64,000 nucleotides of DNA from positions 62,001-126,000 of the forward strand of contig JAGMWG010000009.1 of NCBI GenBank assembly GCA_020744225.1, in the 5' to 3' direction. A model generated the notes under the pieces. The model was not told the origin of the DNA. It saw only the letters and a program-made list of their open reading frames with translations, and searched no databases. Source of the DNA: Paraphoma chrysanthemicola (Eukaryota > Ascomycota > Dothideomycetes > Pleosporales > Phaeosphaeriaceae). Shown here one piece after another: positions 1 through 13,159 of this stretch. The position numbers were made by a program, and so were the translations under genes. Each line of letters starts with the position of its first letter. Within the stretch, counting starts at the first letter, position 1.

Positions 1-3000
1 ATAAATGGCGATGTTGGGCGGGAAGCTTCAACATGAGCCATATCAATAGGATTATGGATAGTGTATGATGAGTTTGTGCTTGTTGCGGTATTACTCCTGG
101 CTCTCAAGTTGAATACAGAGGCTCTTTTGCTGGAAGGTGCTCTGTGTCTCTGCTCCGGTGAGTGCATTATGCCATTAGTGGAGTCGTCAGGGCATTGAGG
201 AATCCTGGGTTCTGAAGGTGAGGCAGCTAAGGCAGGGTGAACCGGGTCATCCACAGAGGACTGTGTGGATTGTGGTGCGGCGTCATTCTTATGAGACGCG
301 AACATAGCTTAGTAGCCAGAGCCAATTCCGGGAAGATGGCTTATAAGTAAGCTGAAGTGTAGGGCAATGCCTGTAGGGCGTGCGCAATGACCCACAACTG
401 GTCGGCAGATGTATGGGTCCTCACCAGCATCGAGATACCCAATAGAGATTCGACGCGCAACTTGGTCCGGGGAATCCTGTCGCACACGCGAGCTCGGATG
501 TTGTAATGTCGTGAGCTGGGTAGAACTGATGCAGAACATGTTAGTTGGGGTCCAAGCGCAGTACATATATGAAGCACGTTGACCTGAGACAGAAGGGACA
601 GGGTTGGACAATGGAGCACCATATGAGAAAAGAATTGAAGCGGAGACAAGGAGAAGCCAAGCACGGACGGAAATGTGTTCGAGCTGCAATAGCCTTGGAG
701 TGTTATGTACGCACCCAGTACGATGATTGGCCTGCCTGCAGGAAAAACTGTACCAATGCGAGTAACTACTGCTCGCGGGTGTGAGAATGTACAGTGCCGC
801 AAGGCAACGGGTGATATAGATGGAGGCTGTATGGTTGTGGAGTAATATGACGAGGATGCGTTGTGTCCGTCAGGATGGTGAGGCGTAAGGATCGGTTAAA
901 AATCTGGGCTAGTATGCAGCAGAGAAGGAATGGTGGATGAAATCTGACCCAGATGGCAGTCTTTCAGTAGCCGCGAAGAATGTTGAGTGGGAAACAACAA
1001 TGAGAAGTGTTGTGTCTTGTGGCGATTGTCGCGGTCAAGGGGTGGAGGGGCTTTTTTTTTGGCAGAAGCATGGTGTCAGCAGTCGTAGGGTCCACACTAT
1101 GTAAGTACATGCCGGGCGTACACAACCGTCGGCGAGCGTGTGGAGGAGGATGGATAGTGCTCAACGCGCAGCCCACCGAGGTTAGTGACATCCAGAACAA
1201 GCAGGGACAGGGTTGGCTGCACGCAAGAAAGCCATGGGTGTTTGCTGCTGAAAGGCGGCGACTGCGCAGCTGTCAGTGGCTGGCGGTAGCAGGGACAGGG
1301 AACCTTAGGACTAGGAAATGCTCGAATGCACCGTTGCACAAGCCATGACGCATCAATGCTGCGGCCCGACAGGTCGACGGAAAGTAATATAACATTGCAG
1401 GGATTGTGATGCTAGCCCTCCATTGGCTATTTGAGCGAATAAACGGGTAAATGATGCAGCAGGACTAGGACCGCTGGGTGGCCCACCTCGCAGGAACGCG
1501 AATTTGAGTGCACGAATGCCGGCCGCAGGTGGGTGGGTGGTACAACCGCGAGCATATTATATCAGATCTCCCAGAGTTACACAGCAAGCTGTTGCTGCTA
1601 AAGTCGAAGGTCTGGGCATGTCAGCACCCACCGAGCACAGAAGGTATGGCTTTGCACAAGCACACAACAACTCAGCAAAACGCGACGGGAATCTGGTAGC
1701 GCAGAAGCGGTGTTTTGGTGCCGAGCAGTGCCGGGATTGGCTAAGGCGTGCACGGCGCGAGTACCTGCAACCGTGATCCAGGTTCAAGCTTGATGGACGC
1801 GCTTCATGCGTGGTCCGACGTGCTCGAGCACGGATACCGCCTCGAGATTGTTGAACAGCGAAAGAGCGGAGAAACTCGAGACCGTCCGTCGCTCGCAGCC
1901 GACGAAGCTCTCGTTGGGCGCTCGTGTGAGATTTCGACGAGTAGAGTCGCATGTCCATTCAAGCAGAAACAACGCGTTTCCTGTTCTGGTATGAAACAAC
2001 GTTCAGGGCGATCTTCGCGCAGCATCCCCGGTGGGTCGAGCCTTGCGGAAGTTGAAACAGCCGACTGAAGCACCGTAGCCTGCGACGACGTGTTCAGAGG
2101 ACCGATTTGATGGCAGTACCCCGCCTCACTCACATGTCTGGATCGCCAGATGTGCGTCAGGAAGACGGCCCAGCAGATATCAGTGAGGTATGGATGAGCT
2201 TGGTGCATATCAGCAACCGCCCTCAAACGCCGCATGCTTTCAGCATGTGTCTCGCGAGTCTCTCATAGCATTTGGGCTCCGTGCTACTTCCATATGCACA
2301 TACTGCGCTAGGTCAGCATAGCAAAGACGCACAAGCCGCGAGCAATCGAGATCACGGCATAGTCGTACGGCCACCAAAGGCGGAATCTCGTGGCTCGCTC
2401 CGTCAACGTTGCAATCGAGCATGTTGCGTCCACGCGATAGTAATGGTTCGTATCATCTTGCCGTGTAAAGTTCCTCAGCCGCTGTGTGACACCAGATACC
2501 GCACTTTGAACAACGTAACGGCCGACGCCATGAATGGTGCAGATCATCGGTACGCATGGCTTTGCCAAAGCTGCTCCAACGCTGCTGGTACTGATACGCC
2601 CGCCCTGTGGCGTGAGCGTGGGCTGGAATATGCCATGGGCACAATCTTTAGCAAAAGCATCATCGAGGGCGTCTTCGCGACCGTCTCTAGGCCTTCGGCG
2701 TCACTGCTGCTACTGCTGCCACCAGGCCAGAGACCGCACCAAACACGTCGCTCGCAGACGGGTCGACGCCACAGCGCAGCATCCCGGCAGACTGAGCACA
2801 TGCTAGTGATGGGCGAAGGCAAGGCTGGCATGAAGTATTATCAAATGTTCGGGATCTCGCCCGCGATCGCCAATCGTCAAGTGTCGCGTATGCAAGCCGA
2901 AGCCATTGTGTCATACCGCCGCCATTGCTGTGACTGTCCTCCAAGGTGAGTTGTCTTTTTCAGCAGCAGAACGTCCAGGGCAGAGGACGCGAAGCGGTGC

Positions 3001-6000
3001 TCGGAGAAGCTGTGGCCCGACGACGTCCTCAGGGAAGACTGCAGAGCTCTGCATGACGTCTCCAAAAATCTTCCCCGTGAACTACCACAGTAGGAACACC
3101 AACGCACGCTGCTCACCCACTAGTCCCGTCTGCAGGACCACGTCGCGTCTCCACCATTCAAATGCCTCGTCCGAAGCAACTCTCCTGGTACCTGCAGTGA
3201 TGCTGACCGCCTCGGCACGACTCTTTCCGTGAGCCCACATCTGCCCTCGTGTAGCAAGGTGGTCCAGGGTTGATACACTGTCCTTGCGTGCTGGCTGTCC
3301 GGCATTCTTTTCGCCTTTGGCTGCTCGGACGAGTTTGAATTTCCACGCGAAGACGCGCCCGGCTGGGTTCCCCTCTGAAGGTTTCCTCAAACCCGTCTAC
3401 TGGATTTGCGACCAACGTTGGCGGCGCCCACACTTGTGGAGACGATCTTTCAGCCCGACAAACTGGACCAACCAGACGCGTGCGCGCGTGTGAGCGGGTT
3501 TAATCTATCGAGAAGAAATTTGATCGCTTCCAAATATAGCTGGTGCTCAGCTTCATTGCGCAACCTGCCAGCTTGCCCGTGGATGATGGCACACTTGCAC
3601 GGGCGACCTTTGACAAAATCTCCAAGCTCGTGAGCGGCCGTTTGTCGCGGTGCCACGGCGTTCGCGCTTGTACCTGCATGTGGCGTTTAGAGTTCGGAAC
3701 TTTCCTCAGTGTCCCACTCGCTTCAGCGGGTTTCGAGTCCGCCTCGACTCGAGACCGCTCACCAATGGCACGCTCAGGACCAAATCCATCAAAAATGACC
3801 TAGAAATTACAGATACACTTCGCTGATGGGACGCTTGCCCCGCAGTATGCTATGTATCCGACGAATGGGATGGAAGCCGCATCGCAATTGCGAAACAGTT
3901 TTCGGCTCCGCAAAGACGGTCCTTCCTCGCTCTTACATTATCAGAACATGCAAGATGGGGCGGTCGGACAGCGTGCAACGGTTACGCTCAGCGAGTGCAC
4001 CACATTCGTATGTGGAGGAGGTACGCGTTCTCGTACGTACCGTGCAACCATCCTAGAGAGACTTCGCCGGCCAATGTGCGCAGAGTATCTGCCAGATGTA
4101 GCCTGGACAAAGTGGACACAACAGAGTTGTCATGGGTAAGTTGCTCCAATACAGTCCTGCAGAGGCTCTCGGGCCATTGTTGGCCTACCACACTTCTAGC
4201 TGCGGTGACACAACTCAAATACTCATTGGTTAGGGAATGCTGCCAACAGTGGTGCCACTTCCCAATTCGTGCTTACATGTACGACGTTCTCCACGAAAAC
4301 ATGTCCAAATCTAGCGTTCACAAGCTGCAAAGCCTGGCGCCACTCTTTGCATCGTCGAACTATCCCCCAGTATGCATCGGTGCCTGAGATCAACGCCCCA
4401 GGCACATTCGTATCCAACGCTATCTGCATGACAGAACCGTAGGTTCGCAGATCGCGAGATACCCGCATCGAATAGAGTTCAAGGGGGTCGACGCGCCAAG
4501 GTTAGATTTTTCAAACTCTGTCCGTTCTTAAGTTGTATAGATTCGGGCCTCTTTGCACTCTCCAGAGCTTCGCGTAGACGACTTATGACTACGACCCAAA
4601 GAACCTGCAGCAGATTCACAGTGTTGTTGAGCTGGACCAGGCACGGCCATGAGAGGACAAAGTCTGTTTCCCGTGCCTCAGGGCCTTTGGAGCCCAACAA
4701 CATATCTGACTTTAGTATTGAGGAACCTTCGGCCTCGCTTCTTCGAAGCTTTACCGTAGCTTTCTATCAGTTCTATTTACGAAGCGACTAATGTATCTCC
4801 GGACCGGGGCGATGTGAACCAGAAAGTTTCGGGGAGTCGCTACCTCAACCCTCTGCATACACAAGGCCATCTCATGCATGTTTCCATGGCGCACAGTAGA
4901 GCCCAGCTACATCAGTTCCGCGAAAAATCTCTTTCAAAGATTACTCACCATGTTAGTATTTTTGCTCAATAAGTCATACCGGTGACGTCTCGAAAAAGCT
5001 GTACACGAGCCTACACAGTAAGAACTCTTGCAACAACATGCTCAACATGCAGGATAATACTGATCAAACCAGTACACTTCGTGCAGCCTATTCTCCACAA
5101 GCGCTGCGCAATCCCAACGCAAACGAGCGCCTTATATTCAACATCTCTCCCAACACATCCACACCACGCCGCCATCCCCTCCCAAACCCACAATACACGC
5201 CTCCATCAACCACATACCCACAATTCCACTCCAACAAACCCACATAATCCACTCCTCCTAGCCACAATTCTCCATCCTCAAGCCCAGCAACCTGCAGTCC
5301 TTAGCATTCCATCACATTCACACATATCTCATGAACACGAGAGTGAGGGCAGAAAATCCCTTCATCGGCCCCTCCTACGCGATCAGGAAGCTGCGAACTT
5401 TCGCCCCCAGTTCCGCTGACGGGAAGGGCCAACGGGCCGGGCGGCAGGGATGTGCATCCTTGGTGTGGTGTGGTGGCGCTGGAAGATCGTGGGAAGATAC
5501 TAACGGGGGCTAATGAGCCGTTGGATGAATTGCGGGTTGGGGAAGTGTATGCGATGACATGGTAGGCAGGGGATTTTTGGTGGTTTTGGGGTAGGTAGGG
5601 GAGGAGAGGGATGTTGTGAGCTAGAGGGGGTGTGGTTGGGGAGCAGGGTAAGATTGAGATAGCAGTTGTGGCGAGAATAGTAGAAGTAGCTTATACTCAG
5701 CGAGAGGTATATCGCCATACATTTAGTGGTTAAACCGAGAATCCAAGTACGTTACAGGAAGTTGCTGTGTCACATCCACATCTACACGAAATGATCTACA
5801 AAACCTCATTTCCTCGCACCTTCCCATTTCGTCTACCGGTTCTTCCAACTACCACTTTCAGAAACTCCTACCTTCAATCCTTCGCAACTCACACACAAAC
5901 GTCAGCACATCCCAATTTCCCTTCCCCGGGCTCCAATCTCGTCTTTCTTCCATCTAGACCCTGAAAGCGGCCCGTCGCCGTCCATGCATTCATCCCCAGC

Positions 6001-6971
6001 CGTTGCGCGATTCCCGTAGCCTGGAATGTCACTAGGCGTCCCAGCGCAATTTCCGCGCGCGTGAGGCGAGGCTGAATTTGCACGTGTGGTAATATATGTG
6101 CTATGAGGGTCGGGGATCAAGAGGTGTGTTAGGCGCGCAGTGACAGGTATTATTGGAAGAGACCGCAGAGGGTGAAAGGTACGAGCTTGGAAGAAGGGAT
6201 TCCCTCGCTACGAACAATCGGATGAGATGTCTGCGATGGTTCTAGAAGCAAGAGTAAAGAGTGACACGGAATGACGAGAATGGCCTTTGCCAAGGGCGAT
6301 ACTACTAAGGTTTCCATCATGAGCTGTCACGTTCCTCGAGGTTCTGTACGCAGCCAGCCAATGTGGCGAGAGAGCTCCGATTCGATTGGGAGCCTGATTA
6401 CATGTGACGCCAACTTTGTGCGTCTTCGGTGCCGAGCGTATTCTCTTGGACGTGGGTATATTGGCTGCTTTGGCAGACACTTGTCTTCTCACGGTGCTTC
6501 AAGGAAATAGACGGAAGCTGAGCGTGAGGAAGTTGACGATTCGAGGATGTAGTAGGTAACGCTACAGTCACAGGTCGACGGGTATTCGCGTATACAGTAC
6601 AACGCATGTGGTTGAGAAGGCTAGGAGTTATATGTTCGACGTGGAAGCCGGACCTGGCTTGGGGATGGGCGTCAAGTCTACCGTGCTGAAGGCAGTGTAG
6701 TTGAGACGGACAGTCGGTTGGATGTGCTATCACGTCACGGCTCTTAAGCTTCTCCATCTGTACCGCTGTTGGCCGAATGACTTGCAGCCTGTTGCTGCCC
6801 CCACGTATCTGTTAGCAGCCACCAAGACACCAGTGAAGTCACGAAAAGTACTGGTAACATCGAAATTGTTGTGTGGTATTCCATATATACATGTCCCACA
6901 GCTTGGAAAGCCGAGTCAATCCGGTACGCCATAATTTGCATGCTCTTGTTGCACCTCGTCCTCTGGTGGTA
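1..6971. other. gene-poor stretch, no supported gene
   Basis: I find no gene here that I can support. Open frames on both strands are short (longest about 225 codons at 2272-2949), lack recognisable domains and overlap each other. I could not assemble exons with matching phases. Composition is not the AT-rich pattern expected of heavily RIP-mutated transposons, and I see no long terminal repeats, transposase motif or tRNA. Two strand-biased patches stand out: a C/A-rich run with repeated ACCCACA words at about 5140-5250, and a G-rich run at about 5555-5645. The complex I subunit gene ends at the right border. Confidence 0.5.
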
Positions 6972-7275
6972 TCAATGGTGTCCCTCATCGTGATGCGCGT
7001 GCTCGTCCTTCCACAGGAATTGTTCGGCGGCAAGGTAGCCGGCGAATGCGACTGTTGCTATGCCGAGGCCAGGGAAGGAGCCCTTGAAGCGTTGGAAGCG
7101 GGTGAAGGGCCCTGTGTAACGCCATTGCTCACTGCCAGCGGGTCAGTATGCGCATTCGCGCAGCCCAGAAAGACAAAGCGTACTATCGTGCCCATGGGTC
7201 GCCCTTGGTGCCGTTCGCGGCGGCTGCGGCGAACTTCTTGGGGTCGAAGCCGGTGATGGAGGGGCGTGGTGCCAT
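6972..7275 (-). CDS. NADH:ubiquinone oxidoreductase B12-type subunit (NDUFB3-like)
   Basis: An accessory subunit of mitochondrial complex I, located in the membrane arm. Two exons, 7275-7184 and 7131-6972, flank a 52-bp GT-AG intron and give 83 residues, the usual size for the family. The N-terminus reads MAPRPSITGFDPKKF and is followed by DPWARYEQWRYTGPFTRFQR and then a single hydrophobic segment (GIATVAFAGYLAAEQFL). The tail is His/Asp-rich and ends HHDEGHH, as is typical of fungal B12 subunits. The intron lies between DPWAR and YEQWR, so neither exon alone looks like a gene. It is divergent from CAF1, with 433 bp between the two start codons. Family assignment rests on the DPWAR-x-E-x-W-R-YTGPFTRF signature; exon borders are inferred. 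Confidence 0.85.
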
Positions 7276-7708
7276 TGTGAGGGAGCTGCGGCGGTCAGTG
7301 GGTGTTCCACACGTGACAAGTAGTGTCAATTGGGTGCTTCGAGTGCAGAGTGCTTACTGTATGAGCCTCTCGAACAGCTGAGAGGATGCGCGACGACGAT
7401 GGGGCAGTCGCGATGCTGGAGCTCCATGTTCGTCAGTCGCATCCGACATGTCTTGGCGATATGGTCCGTGCCATTGCGACCACCGCGTTGACCGTCCCCA
7501 CGACTCTCGCGCAAACACGCACGTCTCTCTCCCGCCAAACCCCTCGCTCTCACCTCTTCACTCGTGCTATTCTTCATACGCAGAATATTAAAGGCCGCAC
7601 TGTAGCTTCCAGGACGCCTGACAGCCGCACATCGGACCCGCTTGCGCTCGCTACAAGACACGGGACCTCCGCAAGACAGGGCATACAGCACAGCACACGC
7701 AGCCCACA

Positions 7709-9271
7709 ATGCCACCTCACGGCGGCCGCTTCCCGGGCCACAACCTGTCCAACCCATTCGCACATCTCGCGAACCCAATACACTCACAGCCGCAACTGCA
7801 GCAACACCAGCAACAGAACATGCAGCACCAAGGCGGCTTCGGCGGCGGCAACCAGGCGCATAACCTCAACCTCTTCGGCCACAACCAGGGCGGCTTCCAG
7901 TCAAGTGCAGGCGGCATAGGCGGCGGTCTGGGTGGTGCGCTGGGCGCGGCAGCAGGCATTGGAGGAGCAGCCGGCGGAACAGGACTGGACGGGCAGGAAG
8001 CGCGCATGCGCTTTGCCCACGGTGCCCAACTGCAAGAGAACGCCGTCCGCGGACAAGATGGCGCAAAGGGCATTGGCGGTCAAAGAATACGAGATGTCTG
8101 GCGGGGGAATCTGCACGCCGAGTTGGACATTCTGCGCTCGCTTATTGATGAATATCCCTACATCAGCATGGTTCGTCTGCCTGTTCCCTTCAGCTGTCGT
8201 GGTTGCTAATGATTTCAGGATACCGAGTTCCCCGGCGTTGTTGCCCGCCCCATTGGTGACTTCAACTCAAAAGCCTCATATCACTACCAAACAGTGCGGT
8301 GTAATGTCGACCTTCTCAAGATAATACAGCTCGGCGTCACACTATTCTCCGTAAAGGGCGAGAACCCTCCCACGCACCTCGACACATCGCAGCTTTCCTA
8401 CCAGCCAAAATCGCTACAACGATACGCCAACAACATTGTCGTGTGTCCATGCACCTGGACTTTCAACTTCCAGTTCTCGCTCGAGGACGACATGTATAAT
8501 GAGGAGTCCATCCAAATGCTGAAGAAGTCTGGCGCCGACTTTGACAAGCACAATAGCCAGGGCATCGACCCACAGGAATTCGGCTCGCTGTTGATAACCT
8601 CTGGCATGACACTGACGGAAGACGTGAACTGGATATCGTTCCACTCAGGTTACGACTTCGCCTACTTGATCAAGATGCTCAGCGCGAAACCACTCCCAGA
8701 GGACGAAGAGTCGTACCGCGAATTAGTCCGAGTATTCTTCCCATGTCTACTGGACGTCAAGTACATGTGGCGCCATGCCAACAACCTTGTCCGACGCGGT
8801 GTCATTGGATCTACAGCTACTAACATTCTCAACAACCTCGGAACAAAGTCGGGTCTCCAGGATCTCGCCGATGAGCTCGGATGCCAGCGCGTTGGCACAT
8901 CACACACTGCTGGATCTGATGCTTGGCTGACAGGTACCGTCTTCTGGGAAATGCGCAAGAAGATCTTCGACAACTCAATACCAGACGACATGAACGGCCA
9001 GATGTGGGGTCTTACCGGCGTAGGAGCTCCGGCCAGCGCAGCAGCACAAGCTGCGGTTTTGGCTTCGCAGGGCGCCCAAAACCTAAGTGCCTTCCAAGGC
9101 CTAAACGGCGGCATGATGTTCCACCCAGGCAATGCACGACACGGGGGAGACGGACCGAGTACGCCAACAAGTCACCCTGCCGGCCTTGCAACAACACCCG
9201 GCCCCTCAGGCCATGGAGGCATGATGACTCCCGGAAATACTGGTGCGTTTGGAGGTTATGGTGCCAAGTGA
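7709..9271 (+). CDS. POP2: CCR4-NOT complex deadenylase CAF1/POP2
   Basis: A DEDD-type 3'-5' exoribonuclease that shortens mRNA poly(A) tails as part of the CCR4-NOT complex. Exons 7709-8170 and 8219-9271 are joined across a 48-bp intron and give 504 residues. The first ~125 residues are Gln/His/Gly-rich low complexity. The catalytic domain begins at RIRDVWRGNLHAELDILRSL; the intron splits it just before DTEFPGVVARPIGDF, which carries the first Asp and Glu of the DEDD set. HSGYDFAYLIKML carries another acidic ligand, and the C-terminal part of the fold contains GTSHTAGSDAWLTG. A Gly/Ala/Pro-rich tail of ~70 residues follows. The fold and motifs are intact. The reading frame stays open for more than 650 codons beyond its TGA (see the next gene). 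Confidence 0.95.
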
Positions 9272-9298
9272 ACTTTCCTTTTGAACTTCGTACTAAAG

Positions 9299-12169
9299 AT
9301 GTATTGTAAAATAGGACTTGTATCAGATACCCAAGAATGCGATATGAAGTCGACGGCAGATAAGCAAGAGCGCCGCAGCGACGCTTCGTGTCTTACTCAA
9401 ATCTCTTATGATCATCAGCCTTCCAGACAGCAACTGAGTGGCCTTTCGCCCGTTGAGGTAGGGAAGCAACAACTTTACGAGAATCTTCCCTTTGTCAGTC
9501 GTATGAAGTCTCGACAGGACCGAACATCCGGTCAGTTGCAAATTAACCCTGCACAAACCAAGCTGGATACATGTGCGGCACAGCAGTTAGCTGATCTTTC
9601 ATTGTCCAACCGTGTCCGTGACCACCTTGGTCATCATTCTAACCGATCGCTTGTCTATCCTTTGCCCGGTAAGGTCCGTACACAAAAGCTCTGGAAGAAT
9701 ACTCATCCGCACAATCCTGCCTTTTCTCAAGATCATGGTTCTTCCGGCGAGATGCACGCTTTCCAGTCCAACGATAAGGCGGGCGAGCAGGGTCAGCCAA
9801 ATGAGCCTCCACTGCCAGCTCGGATCTCTGCACATGACCATGAACAACTCAGCCAGGATTTGCCGAATCCTAGCATCAAGATGGGTAAAACGAAGGACAG
9901 GAAGGGATTGACGAAGCGTGAGCAGAGGCATTGCCATGATGTTGGAGCGACCAGTATGTTCTCTGATCAGCCCGACCACGCATTTGACGGTACTCTGGGT
10001 GTTTGTGTACCCGATGATGCCAACTTCTCGTTGGCTCGCCATGCGCCGGATGATCAGAGGTCGACCAAGAAGTGTAATGCGATCAATCCTCCATTCTCAA
10101 GTGACTTGCTTGACCCAATGGAGGTAGATCGTAGCCTACATGTGTCTCGCGTCGGTACTTCAAAGAAGAACGAGGGGCGAAACAAGTTCGGCAGCAACAC
10201 GCCTCGACCGGCTCCAGTTGCAGCCAGTGTACATGGCCAAATGGTGGGGAACACTGAGGCGAGACAGCCCGAGGAAAGGCTTGGGCAAGCAGATATCACA
10301 ACACATGGGCCACAAGTCCATGGGAGTCCTCCTCAGGGCCCATTATGGGTAGCAAAGAGGGAAAGAAGAAGAAAGTCCGTGATATCACAGAACACGCTTG
10401 AGCAGGGAGGTGAGTCAGGTTTCAGTTCCCTCCGAGGGTCAACCGCACCACCATGCGTGCCTACGTCTGTGAGGACTCAAGTGCAACGAGATTGTCACCC
10501 ACTTCCGGGTCGACTAGCTGCCGGATCACCTTTTCGCACGCACACTTCTCCACCGCAACCCCAACGTACTGTCGGTTTGCCATTCATGAGGGTGCGAAAG
10601 CGACCGAGGTCCCAACGCTCGGCCTATTCCAAGGTACAGGCAGAACCGTATAGTGATGTCGAGCAAGGCCAATCGCCCACAGGGATGTACCGCTCTACCC
10701 TCGAGAGGCACTTGTGCGGAGAACAAACCCCCAGCATCATCAATATCAACCATGTAGACTTTCGTCCTCAACTTGCCCCTGGCAAACCAGGGTCAACGAC
10801 AACAGCACGCACTAGGTCCGAACCATTCTCAAATGCTCGACTGCTACCCCAATTCTTTGATCAGGTCAACGGACGCCAATCAAGTTTCAGAGGCCACAGG
10901 GGCGGATCTGGTGACAGCGCTGAACTATTCCACGAAGATTGCGCTACATCTCAATTCGAGAAGATAACGACCGCGATCCTTGCGTCGATGGTGGCCTTCG
11001 TCGACTACCGTCGAGGGATCTGTCGCATGCCGTTATTAGCTATGCCCCAGAGTACAAATGTGTCAATGCGAGGAGGTGGTCTGCTCAATTTTGGCAGAGG
11101 CGAACATGGCTCGTTGAATCAGCAGCAAAGGTCTGACAAGCTGCCACCTGCACATTCAAGCGATCATATCGAGTATGCCGAATTGATAGACCTTGTGGAA
11201 GAGTCGGAGCCACTGGGAGAACCACTGTAGAACTAGGAAGTTCCCATCGCGAGGCCTACTTCTGCATCACATTCGAAGTTGGGAGCTGACCAGAGCAACG
11301 ATTTTCGATTACCTATGTTCTTTTATCATCGGGAAGGAATGGCACAGTCGGAGCACGATAATGCATTCTCTCATCAACTTCCGTCCACACCTGCTCGCGC
11401 AGCCACCTCTTGGTACGGCGATATTCAACACAACCAACCGCCTCACTTTCAATCTCCGGATATGACCGAAGCACGCTTTATTGACCCTGAATTCAACGGC
11501 CCCTCCCATCTGAATCGAACTGCACAACACCTACCACCAGAATCCAAAGCCCTTCGCATCCGCTTCAACCTCTCACACGGCCTCTGGCGCCATCCATTTG
11601 CCGATGTCCCCAGTTTCGCATTCCGGCTCACGCGAGACCACCCACCCTTGATGGCCTGTGAAATGAGATGTACCGGCTGGGCATGTATATCTTGCGGGGA
11701 CGAAGTCTGGGTCCGCGACTCCCCGAAAACTGAAGCGAGGAAGCGCAGGGATTCGTTCTTGGGCCGACATACAGTGGATCCTGGGTACATCATATAAAAT
11801 GGTGAGTATGAGCGGCATGGACAACTTGATGAGCATGGACGAGGTGTAAGATATGACGACGGCGCGGAGAGAGATGGGCTTTCTGTGCTTCAACATAAGC
11901 TAGAATCCCAGCGTCAAAGCATCACAAGGCCAGTGACACATGAGCAGAGCCGCACAAGAACAATACCGATTGTTCGCAGCATCTGGGGTATGAATCACAA
12001 TGTCATATCCCAAGAACGCGTCCCACACCCGCAACCCCTACCCGATGGGATTCCTACCAACTCTTCCAGCGGAAGACGATATCGACGCAGCCGTCACCGT
12101 ATCCGTGACCGTCTGACTGTTGAGGATCGGCAAGGAGAATTGGAATGGGCGCTTGGGATATGGGTTTGA
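9299..12169 (+). CDS. large uncharacterised disordered protein, exon model tentative
   Basis: I do not recognise this protein. One frame is open from just after the CAF1 stop to 11227, which is far too long for chance, and no competing frame exists on the other strand. It is rich in Ser, Gln, Arg, Pro and His with no visible domain. Two in-frame stops (11228 and 11234) separate it from a second open block of the same character (11237-11784). A 66-bp GT-AG intron (11785-11850) would then join a third block ending at 12169 with an Arg/Ser-rich tail, GRRYRRSRHRIRDRL. Joining the first two blocks would need a 42-bp intron (11195-11236), shorter than any other in the window, so the gene may instead end at 11230 or be broken. 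The first ATG is at 9299, the next at 9344. It begins only 27 bp after CAF1 and shares its frame. Confidence 0.5.
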
Positions 12170-13159
12170 GTTCTGTAGATGTGGGGATACTGATGGAAGG
12201 CGGGGTGATGATAGGCTTGAGCTGGCTTGTGGAACTTGGTGGGGAAAGTGAAGACATGGTTTGGAGGACGTCATTTGGGTATGAGGGGAATAAGCGGTGG
12301 GGGTTTTGTTGGTGTTTGAGATGGTTAGGGTGGTGTGGAGTGGGAGTGTATTGTGTTCATTGAAGGTTTGTAATTGAACACTTCGCTTTAATCTTCAAAG
12401 GCCGGGGATGAGATGGGCTCTCTCCATACTAACATGTATACGAAAGACGTGATTGGCACGGCGGAAAGGGCCCAAAAAAAGAGGTACGCTTTTTGATACG
12501 CAGATGCAAAAGAGAAATTATTCTGAATTGTTGAATTGCCATGGATTAGAAGATAGTCGTTAATAGCTTCACCACAGTCACGTCTTTTGGTTGGTCTTTG
12601 CAAGATGCAAGACTTGGAAGTTGTGGGTAACGCTAGCGTTGGCATGGAAAGCAACATGGAGGTTTTGGCTGTGTTTGAAAAATGTGTTATTGTGGCTTCG
12701 TCATGATTGGCAAGTAGCTGCCTCGCTGGCTGGCAAATGACTGGATTTATCCGTGGCCGATGATACTGGCTGTGGGTTATGCAACGTACATTTATACTAT
12801 ATATCTTGCCACCAGGCTGTGTAAGTCTTCAGTGTGTCCGCGGCACAGACATAAGAGCGGCACGATGTAAGAGCACAATTCATGCGCAATCTCATATGCT
12901 TTGCTTGTTATGCGGGAACGTGAAATGCAGGTTACCGCCCGAGCACATATGATTACACTTCTTATTCACAAGTAGAGTCTACACAGAACGTGTAACCTTT
13001 CTGTCTCTTCAGGGTCTTCCTGCAAGACCATTGTGTTGACACCGGATTCTTGCTTGGTGATGCAAGACAATTGCGCACGGATAGTGGTCGCGCCGCTGCT
13101 GGCGTGTACATGGCCAAGGCACAGTAAAGAACCTAACAGTTTTCCCATTTTTTTTTTGC
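12170..13159. other. intergenic, no supported gene
   Basis: No convincing gene. The first 200 bases are G-rich on the + strand. A short poly-T run lies at about 13148, next to the 3' end of the VOC gene. An 89-codon frame on the minus strand (12657-12388) was considered and set aside. Confidence 0.5.

Noticed and set aside
2272..2949. 225-codon open frame in the gene-poor region
   Set aside because: No domain, heavily overlapped by frames of similar length on both strands, unusual residue mix rich in Arg/Cys/Ser, and no splice partners.
3726..3745. tRNA T-arm-like sequence (GGTTTCGAGTCC)
   Set aside because: The loop has an extra T and no acceptor, D or anticodon stem can be built around it.
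5555..5645. Telomere-like or subtelomeric G-rich repeat
   Set aside because: G-runs are irregular with no TTAGGG units or periodicity.
12388..12657. 89-codon minus-strand frame with a hydrophobic segment
   Set aside because: Short, isolated, no recognisable family, and chance frames of this length are common in the window.
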